Assembly (NCBI GenBank): GCA_015143295.1
Contig: CM026565.1
Coordinates: 9,484,041-9,548,040 of the forward strand
Source: Tetracentron sinense
Taxonomy: Eukaryota; Streptophyta; Magnoliopsida; Trochodendrales; Trochodendraceae
Direction of reading: 5' to 3'
Length of the DNA stretch: 64,000 nucleotides
This document shows positions 56,456 to 64,000 of the stretch, in pieces. Below the pieces are notes generated by a model that saw only the letters and a list, made by a program, of their open reading frames with translations, had not been told where the DNA came from and did no database searches. How positions within the stretch are numbered: position 1 is the first letter of the stretch; each line of letters begins with the position of its first letter. A program made the position numbers and the translations under genes.

Positions 56456-57429
56456 TTTTGCAGAAATTTCAGTAAGGGTATTATGGTCTTTTGGTCGGTT
56501 CACTCTTATCTTAAGAGTTTAACCCGAGCCTTTAGGGCTCATTCTCAACACTTAGAGGATTTGGGGGATTAGAAGAGAGGAGAAAGGGTTTCCTAAGCTA
56601 GGGTTTTGCTTTTGGAGAAGAATCAAAGGGGTTTTGAGACCCTAGATCACTTCAAGTCTGGTTTTTCTCCAAGATTACGGCTCAAGCAAGCGTGGAGAGC
56701 GTTCCCCAAGCTAGGGCAGCAACCCAAGCACGTTTTTCAAAGGGGTTTCTTCCCCAACTCAAGTCTCCTTCAAGGAAAGGTGTTCTTCCTTCAAGTTGGA
56801 GCTTCAATCAAGGTTTCTACCAAGGATCAAGCCTTGATCTAAGGTTAGTACACCCTACTAACTTACCCTAGCAATAAATCTAGGTTTTCTATATAAAAAT
56901 GTGATTCTTTATATTATGTTTTCCTCCTTATGAAATGTGTTATCCCCCATTAAATATAAACAAGATAATGGAAAAGGTGTGGATGGAATGTTGGATGTGG
57001 CGATTGGATGCCGAGATGTATGTGGTGTGATGTGTGTGATGGAAATGGTGGATGGGTATTTTACCAATAATGAACTTACCTTGATGGTTGGATGGAAAAT
57101 ATGTGCTAAAAAGAACAAGATGAATTATTAAGAAACATTGCATGTGTTGTGTTTGACAAAATGCCTAAACTATGAATAAACGACTTAGATGAAGAAAATG
57201 GAAATAGGTTTTATGCATGTGTTCTTATAGACGATGAATTGATCCAATGTCATGTGAATTACTTAAGTTACCTATGCTAATATTATGAATTGAATTGTAA
57301 TGCCATATCTCTTTTGTTAAGCGCATTCCCACGATTGTTATTATTGGCACGCACATGAGCACGCATGATAGCATGAACCGAGATTTCAAGAGTATGTGCA
57401 TATAATAAACAACAAGAAAATATTGCATG

Positions 57430-58035
57430 TCAAGGAGGTTGGTAGCCCAGGGAGGATTCGGGTACTAACCTCTGGCTCACAAGATAACCCCTAAAACACC
57501 TATTGTCAAGGAGGTTGGTAGCCCAGGGACATTCGGGTGCTAGCCTCTGGCTCACAAGAAAACTAAACAAGTAATAAAAATCACCTATTGTCAAGGAGGT
57601 TGGTAGCCCAGGGACATTCGGGTACTAACCTCTGGCTCACAAAAAAACCATGCATTTCATATCAAGGAGGTTGGTAGCCCAGGGACATTCGGGTGCTAGC
57701 CTCTGGCTCACAAGTGTATTTCATAACAAGGAGGTTGGTAGCCCAGGGACATTCGGGTGCTAGCCTCTGGCTCACAAGTGCATTTCATAACAAGGAGGTT
57801 GGCAGCCCAGGGACATTCGGGTGCTAGCCTCTGGCTCACAAGTGCATTTCATAACAAGGAGGTTGGCAGCCCAGGGACATTCGGGTGCTAGCCTCTGGCT
57901 CACAAGTGCATTTCATAACAAGGAGGTTGGTAGCCCAGGGACATTTGGGTGCTAGCCTCTGGCTCACAAGTGCATTGCATATCAAGGAGGTTGGCAGCCC
58001 AGGGAGATTCGGGTGCTAGCCTCTGGCTCACAAGT
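57430..58035 (+). repeat. Leader tandem repeat of TkJ, nine units
   Basis: AAGGAGGTTGGTAGCCCAGG starts each unit and TAGCCTCTGGCTCACAAG ends it. The later units are about 64 bp. Inner arms GGTAGCCC and GGGTGCTAGCC give partial dyad symmetry. It is not a CRISPR array because the intervening sequence is also repeated. Confidence 0.93.
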
Positions 58036-58324
58036 TACGAGATGGAGGTTTACAAGATGATGATCATGCATTCATGCATGCACGCATACATGATTTCTAA
58101 GAGGCATACCAGGACATGACAGGGGTTTTCAAGCATGAGTTTTATCGGCGTTTTCGCATTCATGTACGCACGTCAGGATGCTTGTATTGTATCATGCCTT
58201 ATACTGTTTCTTTTGTGATGTTTCTATTACTGCTTGTATGATATTACTATTGTGTGTTTTTATTATTGTTATGGTCTGCTAGTAGCTTGTACTCGCTGAG
58301 TATTCCATGCTCAGCCGTACTTTC

Positions 58325-58465
58325 ATGTCGGCAGGTACTGAGGGAGCCCTCGACCCGGAGCCTTGGGTCGAGGAAGAGTATATAGAGGAGAGAGAGCTGG
58401 CTATTCCATTACAGTCTCAGGCGGACCGAGACCTCGATGTGTGGCCATACCTCGACTACTGTTGA
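58325..58465 (+). CDS. LTR microORF, 46 codons (DYC type)
   Basis: It is open from ATG 58325. It begins MSAGTEGALDPEPW, keeps VEEEYIEE and ends LDVWPYLDYC. The upstream ATG in the hairpin is in frame (MLSRTF). It is nearly the same length and composition as TkI although the LTRs differ widely outside this region. The alternative is an exon starting after CGGCAG (58334), with a donor at about 56844. Confidence 0.52.
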   Translation: MSAGTEGALDPEPWVEEEYIEERELAIPLQSQADRDLDVWPYLDYC

Positions 58466-58749
58466 GGGGAGAGTATGAGAGGGTCTTGTGTATTTTGATA
58501 TTTTGATAGGTGGGCCTGTCCACCTTAGACTTAGACATGTCTTGTATTTATGTTAACTTGGAATACTATTTTGGATCATTAGAAGAAATGAAAATTTGTT
58601 TACGCTTCCGCATATATGTTAGCTTCCGTGCTCTGATTATCGTTGTTAGTACTGTATTTTATCTTGTGCATTACAGGATGGTTTGATAGGTACGTAGTGT
58701 GACACCTAAAATATCCCTAAACTCCTAGGGGGTATTTCGGGGCGTTACA

Positions 58750-59116
58750 AAGCTTGCCTCTTTTGCCGAACCTTATGATCCCCTTGCTAGGAGATATCTT
58801 GACAAAGACTTGATCCCCAACCTGGAATTCCAAGTCCCTACAACGAGTGTCCGTATAGCACTTCTGATGATCCTGGGCAACTTTCAATCGATCCTGGATG
58901 ATCTTGACTTTGTTCGTAGTTTGCTCATTCAACTCAGGACCCAACACCTTTCTCTCTCCTACTTCATCCCAGTAGAGAGGAGACCTACAGCTTCGCCCAT
59001 ATAAGGCCTCAAATGGTGCCATCTGGATGCTTGCCGGTAGCTATTATTGTAGGCAAATTCAACCAAAGGCAAGTGCTCTTCGCAGGTGCCTTAAAGTCTA
59101 GCATACATGCCCGAAG
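58750..59116 (-). pseudogene. pol: TkH integrase fragment
   Basis: On the minus strand it encodes [51 protein letters not shown] and, toward 59100, the CMLDF region, all integrase C-terminal sequence. It stops at a CGAAG microhomology where plus-strand TkK begins. Confidence 0.86.
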
Positions 59117-59255
59117 AGATCAAGTGCTTCGCAACAAGACAATCCCTTTGGTTCTTGTGCAATGGCAACACCATGCGCGGGAAGAAGCTACATGGGAGCG
59201 TGAAGCCGAAGTCAAAGCGAAGTACCCAGAATTAATTGAAGGAGTTTTTGTATAA
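59117..59255 (+). pseudogene. pol: TkK pol C-terminal fragment (chromodomain-like tail)
   Basis: It reads [39 protein letters not shown] and stops at 59253-59255. This is the last part of the tail seen complete in Tk1 and TkI. No start is present. Confidence 0.9.
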
Positions 59256-60644
59256 GTTTGTATATGACTTGTAATTTTCTTTTTGGGTTGTAATGCAAAT
59301 AGCGTCTAAATTTCGAGGACGAAATTCTTGTAAGGGGGGAGGATGTAGAGCCCTGGACCTTTTCACATTTAATGCATGACACTTTCGTTACCATTTTACC
59401 TTTAAAGAGGTATAATTAGTAAATAAGGAAGAAATTGGAAATTTCGAAACGTTAGAAATGTTCCTTTTCGAAGTACGAACCCAACGCAAGTTGAATCGTC
59501 AAAATCCGACGAACGAGTCAAAAGATATGGCCAAAACAGTCTGGACCTGCAGGCAACCGATCGCTCGGTCCATGGAGCGATCAATCGGTCCAAAACCGAT
59601 CGCTCGGAGGCTATCGACTGGTCAAGATTTTTGTATGGGGAAATTTTCCAGAGAGTGAAATTTTAACCGATCGCTCGGTTATGAAACCGATCGATCAGTA
59701 GGCAACCGATCGATCGGTCATTAACACCGATCTCTCGGTACTCGCGTTTTTGCAGAAAATTTAGTAAGGGTGTTTTCGTCTTTTGGGCGTTTCACTCATA
59801 CCTTAAAGGCTTTGCCCGATCATTTGAGGGTTCATACACAACCCTTAGAGTCTTTTGAGAGATAGAGAGAAAGGAGAAGGGTTTCCAAAACCTAGGTTTT
59901 CATTTGGGAGAAATCAAAGGGGTTAAGACCCTAGATCAACCCCAAGCCCGTTTTCTTCAAGATCAAGGCTCAAGCATTCGAGGAGCTCGTGATCCAAGCT
60001 AGGGCAGCAGCTACACGGTTGTTTTTGGAAGGGGTTTCTTCCTCATTGTTCAAGGTCGGTACTTCTTGCTACCCTCCTAGTTATAGTTCTTCTTTTCCTT
60101 TATTTTCTTTGTGTTCCTTTATACATCCATGTATTATGAGATGGGTTGTGAATGGTGAATGGTGAATGATGAATGTGGACGATTGGATGCCGTGTGTATT
60201 GATGTGATGGATGAACGGGGAGGGCATTGTACCCATAATAAACATACATATGTGATGTGAGTAAAACCCACCTAGAAAAGCATGTTGTAGGGTTAATAAA
60301 TAATGAACACACTATGTTTGATGAGATGCCAAGGTGAATAAAATGAGTGATAAATTAAGGGAATACATGTTTAATTATTCATGAAGTTGTTAGGGCATAT
60401 GATAGTGTGTTTCTTACATTTCTCAAAATGTGCGATTTATTACTTGTTCAAATCGTGATATGCTATGCTTTGTAAATTACCCAAATTGTCATATTTAATT
60501 CCAAATGCAAGTATGCACACGATCTCACGAGCACGCATGCATGACATGGATTACCGACGTTTTTCAAGAATGGGATTTAGAGGTGGGGCATATCCTACGA
60601 TATGTTTTACCTCGCTTTTGGCAAGGACAAGTCAATCATGCATT

Positions 60645-60965
60645 ATCATAAGAAGGGTCTCCCTTCCCTCGTAAGTACATACATATCATAAGAAGGGTTT
60701 CCCTTCCCTCGCAAGTACATCTCACAAGTGAAAGGACATGACATGAGCATTTTAGGAAGAAGGGTCTCCCTTCCCTCACAAGTAGATTACTTTTCCGAAC
60801 AAGCAAGCATGATACAAGCATGACAAGCATGAGCATTTTAGGAAGAAGGGTCTCCCTTCCCTCACAAGTAGATTACTTTTCCGAACAAGCAAGCATGATA
60901 CATGACATGACAAGCATGGGCATTTAGGAAGAAGGGTCTCCCTTCCCTCACAAGTAGTTTACTTT
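60645..60965 (+). repeat. Leader tandem repeat of TkK
   Basis: Units contain AAGAAGGGTCTCCCTTCCCT and CACAAGTAGATTACTTTTCC. Two adjacent units (about 60745-60900) are almost identical over more than 60 bases. Confidence 0.88.
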
Positions 60966-61263
60966 CCAAGCAAGCATGACATGGCATGACACGCATGATA
61001 TGACAAGATAAGACAATATGACAAGTTTCAAGCACGGAAATGGTATTTCCAATCAAGTCAAGTGCACAAGGATTTCAAGGGTTTTATCGGCTTTCTACGA
61101 AATACAAGCATGATTATAAATTGCTTTTACTTCCTTGTATGATATGAATTGTTTCCTTCTAACATATATGAATTGTTCCTGCTTTATGTGTGCTATCTGT
61201 ATGCTGTGACTATTGGTTAGTGCTTAGTACCCGCTGAGTATTCCATGCTCAGCCGTACTTCTT

Positions 61264-61383
61264 ATGTCGGCAGGTGATGGCGGAGCAGCTGCTCCATTTG
61301 ATATCTGTGCTCCGAGCCCTTGGGTGGAGGAGGAGTACGTCGAGGAGCCTTTTGAGGAACCTCCCGTAGAGGGTTATCAGTAG
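61264..61383 (+). CDS. LTR microORF, 39 codons (EGYQ type)
   Basis: It is open from ATG 61264. It begins MSAGDGGAAAPFDIC, keeps PWVEEEYVEE and ends VEGYQ. It is colinear with Tk1 and TkS1 and differs mostly by conservative or silent changes. Function unknown; the exon reading starts after CGGCAG at 61273. Confidence 0.5.
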   Translation: MSAGDGGAAAPFDICAPSPWVEEEYVEEPFEEPPVEGYQ

Positions 61384-61674
61384 GTGGTGTTAGGTTCTGA
61401 GTGGATTAGCTGTGGGTGAGCATGAGTGATCATATCCATGTATTTTGGCGGGTCTGTCCGCACTTTCTTTGTTTTGTTTTCTTTGGTATTAAACTTGGAC
61501 CATGTGTATATACTTAGAGGTTTGTTAGACTTCCACTGTGTTTATAGAGATGCTTCCGCTGTTATCCTCTATTGTATATGTTCTGTGGGTTTTGCAGGTT
61601 GGTTCGTCAAGCAAGTCATGATTAAGTCGTCCAAGATTCACTCTAACTCCTAGGGTGGGTTTTGGGTCGCGACA

Positions 61675-62920
61675 GCATACCTTGCACTACATCATCTGAT
61701 ACAAGTGCATCACCCTCTGTCAAGGCAAATACTCACCCCTGATTCGCCTGGCGAGGCGGAGCTGCAGATCTTGTAGGCTGGGAGGACACCTGATATGATC
61801 CTTTCGGACGAATTGGGGGTCGAATCCCCTAAGACTGGGCTAGCAAATGCCTCATCGGGTAATCCTTGATCATGTGGCCCTGGCGACCACAGTAGAAACA
61901 TCCACCTGATGCCTTCCGGTAATCTCCTGCCGGGTGCCTTCGGCCACAAGACATACAGACCTCATATGTGTAGGTCAGAGGGGTAGGAGGTAGAGCATAC
62001 CTCGCTGCCTGAGGTCATGGTGCCTGAGGTGCATACTATCGTGGAACTGGAGGCACATAATATGGGCTCTATGGTGGTGCTGGCCATGCATACTAAGGTG
62101 GTGCTGGCCAAGTGTACTGATAAGGGCCAATCTGGATCCGCCTCTCTGGAGGTGCTGAACTGCTGGATTGGCCTCTCGCCAAATCTCTCTTATTAGACAC
62201 GGCCTCAGAGTTGGTCTCGATCAACAAGGCCTTGTCCACTACCTCGGGATAAGTGGCGTGCCTGAAGGCCGAGACTCTCTCCATAATGGTATCTCTGAGC
62301 CCTTGCTCAAACCTCCTTGCCTTCATCGCCTCAGTGGCGATCATGTGAGGTGCAAATCTCGAGAGTTCTGAGAACTTGGCCTCATATTGGGCCACCATCA
62401 TCGAACCCTGCTCGAGGTTGATGAACTCTTTCTCTTTCTTTTCCCGAGCTCCAACCGGGCATTACTTCTTATAGAAGGCATCCTTGAACTCGTCCCAAGT
62501 CCATGGTTGACCTTCCCTGGTCAACTCCCGTGTCCTCAAGGCGGACAACCACCAATGGTGGGCCTCACCCTCTAGCATGAAAATAGCCCAGTCCACTCTT
62601 TCTTCTTCTATGGGCAAGAGGACTGCAAAGATCTTCTCTAACTGGAGGATCCAAGCCTCTATAGCAAGAGGGTCCACACTCCTATGGAATGATTGAGGCC
62701 TCATTCTCCAAAATACCTCAACCCCAGCTGTGCGATGTACTGGTGCTGCAGGTAGTGGAGTAGGTGCTACCGATGAGGGAATAGTCTGTCTAGCCGTTAG
62801 TATGGCTAGTGTCACCGCAATAGAGCCTAAGACCTGAGAGAGGTCCGGTTGCTCATCCTCATCACAAGAAGAAGAGGAAGCTCTAGTGTGTGGTCCATGA
62901 CCCCGTGTGCCCCACCTCAT
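61675..62920 (-). pseudogene. gag: TkH gag, decayed
   Basis: The start ATG at 62920 gives MRWGTRGHGPHTRASSSS, a close match to Tk1. It has an in-frame stop right after FYKK (62462), then VAQYEAKFSELSRFAPHMIATEAMKARRFE in 62093-62401, then the zinc-knuckle region near 61890 with DC changed. It ends at the donor-like CAAG/GTATGC, and the TkK LTR starts five bases beyond. About 80 bp around 62060-62110 repeat CATACTAAGGTGGTGCTGGCC-like pieces. Confidence 0.87.
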
Positions 62921-63279
62921 GACTAAAGTCTTGAGAACAATAGCACCACATGAGTCTAACTTGGAACCACAATTTATTGCATTGATTCAATTTTCACAAT
63001 AAAACAATCAATAATAGTATAGTACTATCATATTCATCACATCAAGTCATCAGAGTATTTATAATATTACACTTTGGTATTCTAGCGTCTGTAAGACCCG
63101 TACATGGTTGCAGCAACCATTTTAGACTAAGACTAAAGTTTAGTCTTACACTTGGAACTTGACTCATTTCCAACTTACTTCCTTCCTAACTTGCTTCCTG
63201 ACATATGCCCTTGTCAAGCCGTGGTACCAAATTCTAAGTGACCCTACGAGACCTAAAGCTTAAGCTCTGATACCACTTC
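62921..63279 (-). other. TkH leader and primer-binding site
   Basis: TGGTATCAGAGC on the minus strand (63264-63275) lies four bases from the LTR. No gene in the rest. Confidence 0.92.
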
Positions 63280-64000
63280 TGTCGTGACCCAAAACTCACC
63301 CTAAGAGTTAGAGTGAATCTTGGACGACTTATCATGACCTATATGACGTGCTTGACAAACCATCCTGCAAAACACTCGGACCATATACAATAGAGGGCTT
63401 AAAAGCGGAAGCATAAACTAACATGGCACAGTGGAAGTCTAACCAAAACCTTTATGTATATACATGTGATCGAAGTTTTGTACAAAGTGAAATCAAGAAA
63501 AGAAGGTGCGGACATGCCCGCCAAAATACATGGGTATGAATCTCTCATGCTCAGCCCCACTCACTTAAAATCTACCACCTAGTAGTAGCCCTTCACATGA
63601 GGCTCATCAGCTGGGGCCTCCTCGACATACTCCTCTTCCTCCCATAGACTGGGAGCACATATGTCAAAAGGATCGGGCACTCTACTAACACCTACCGATA
63701 TAAAAAGCACGGCTGAGCATGGAATACTCAGCGGGTACCAAATACTAACCAATAGTCATAGCAGTATAATAATGGAAATAAAGCAGGAAGCAGTTCATCT
63801 AATTGACAGGAAGGTAAATAGTTTATATTTCATACTTGCATCGCATCAAAGTCGGAAAAAATTTTAAAATCATTGTGTGCTTGACTTGACTTAAAATACT
63901 CCTTTCGTACTTGAAACACTTGTCGTGGCATGTTCTGTCTTATTGGTCTTGTCGAGTCATGTCTTGCTTGTCATGTCATGCCATGTCTTGCTTGTCTTGT
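63280..64000 (-). repeat. TkH 5' LTR, cut by window end
   Basis: It starts TGTCGTGACCC and is collinear with 43589-43620 plus 52441 onward. The two LTRs differ at many positions and by an internal indel (about 63430-63540 is missing in the 3' copy), so TkH is much older than TkI. Confidence 0.92.
63579..63701 (-). pseudogene. LTR microORF in TkH 5' LTR, start lost
   Basis: ATA replaces ATG, but 40 codons stay open: PFDICAPSLW, EEEEYVEEA, and GYY at the end. The TCGGTAGGT motif is kept. Confidence 0.45.

Larger units (their letters stand above)
55070..58749 (+). mobile_element. TkJ, chimeric solo gypsy LTR
   Basis: It is flanked by AAGCT at 55065-55069 and 58750-58754. It begins TGTAGCACCCC, but at 55643 a second LTR start (TGTAGAGCCTCGG) follows, so the first 573 bp are a partial LTR and the remaining 3.1 kb a full one. 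Both parts carry the U3 block and the CTCGGAAGGCACTAAGGACG region. It ends GGGGCGTTACA. A single target duplication encloses the whole, so the chimera existed at insertion or arose by later unequal recombination. Confidence 0.85.
59117..61674 (+). mobile_element. TkK, 5'-truncated inverted element (pol end plus 3' LTR)
   Basis: It is oriented opposite to TkH. It starts inside the chromodomain-like tail, then has a purine tract (59332-59343) and an LTR (59344-61674). Everything upstream is absent, and so is the TkH region from integrase to the gag-pol intron. It joins TkH at CGAAG on the left and five bases into the TkH intron on the right. This is best read as an insertion followed by a large deletion. 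Confidence 0.82.
59344..61674 (+). repeat. TkK 3' LTR (2331 bp)
   Basis: It runs TGTAGAGCCCTGG to GGGTCGCGACA. It holds the U3 block (59460-59540), CCGATCGCTCGG palindromes (59560-59740), a leader with a donor-like AAG/GTCGGT at 60054/60055, a repeat array and a microORF. It is closely related to the TkS1 LTR in its 3' half. Confidence 0.92.
43589..64000 (-). mobile_element. TkH, gypsy element with three later insertions or rearrangements
   Basis: In transcription order: 5' LTR (63280 past the window end), primer site, gag pseudogene, pol remnants (integrase only), purine tract, 3' LTR (52441-54626 plus 43589-43620). TkI split the 3' LTR, TkJ split integrase, and TkK replaces the middle of pol. 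TkH gag is a close relative of Tk1 gag (TRASSSS, DEDEQPDLSQVLGS). The left flank is AGAAG; the right flank is outside the window. Confidence 0.85.

Noticed and set aside
57430..58035. CRISPR-like array of regular repeats
   Set aside because: The sequence between conserved blocks is itself repeated, the setting is a plant LTR, and there are no cas genes.

Overview
This window is repeat-only nuclear DNA of a flowering plant. I see no host gene, rRNA, tRNA gene or CRISPR array. Almost every base belongs to nested LTR retrotransposons. Plant origin follows from primer-binding sites complementary to initiator tRNA-Met, Ty3/gypsy chromovirus polyproteins ending in a chromodomain-like EEATWERE tail (Tekay/Del type), a Ty1/copia relic, and a Sirevirus-like element with a two-zinc-knuckle gag and repeated GAGGGGGAG purine tracts. 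The species cannot be named from the sequence. Names below (Tk1, TkB, TkS1 and so on) are local labels.

Nesting from oldest to youngest. TkG (+; 40068-43588) is a decayed gypsy element and the host layer. TkB (+; before the window start to 40067) sits in the TkG 5' LTR. The TkB 5' LTR is split by LTR TkF (8785-9284), itself split by the near-complete element Tk1 (-; 1-8784). The TkB 3' LTR is split by three solo LTRs: TkS1 (14516-17075), TkC (18183-37168) and TkE (37469-39674). TkC holds a decayed Ty1/copia element (18394-28153) and a gag-only Sirevirus-like element (29633-36366). TkG is also split at 43588 by TkH (-; 43589 past the window end). TkH carries the very young element TkI (43621-52440), the chimeric solo LTR TkJ (55070-58749) and a truncated inverted piece TkK (59117-61674). 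Most boundaries are supported by TG...CA termini, and many by 5-bp target duplications (TATGC, ACGGG/ATGGG, CAACT, GTTAG, AAGCT).

Coding content. Tk1 has a pol frame with protease DTG, RT FVDD, RNase H, a DD35E integrase and the chromodomain-like tail all in place; its gag has one single-base frameshift. TkI has two LTRs of 2337 bp that differ at one position I can see, yet about 1 kb of protease and RT is deleted. The other gag/pol copies are pseudogenes.

Two patterns are not explained by standard annotation. (1) Nearly every gypsy LTR, in both orientations and across diverged subfamilies, holds a small acidic reading frame of 39-46 codons with the core PWVEEEYVEE, just after a conserved hairpin and a TCGGCAGGT motif. 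Two C-terminal types exist (EGYQ/GYY and DVWPYLDYC). (2) gag and pol are separated by a short segment with an AAG/GTAC donor-like start and usually a CAG/G end (134-146 bp in three elements); removing it puts both in one frame, so it looks like a retained intron. The LTRs also carry two position-conserved but sequence-swapped repeat cassettes: a U3 cassette that is either a 25/26-bp minisatellite or a cluster of GATCGATC palindromes, and a leader cassette of family-specific dyad-symmetric repeats.
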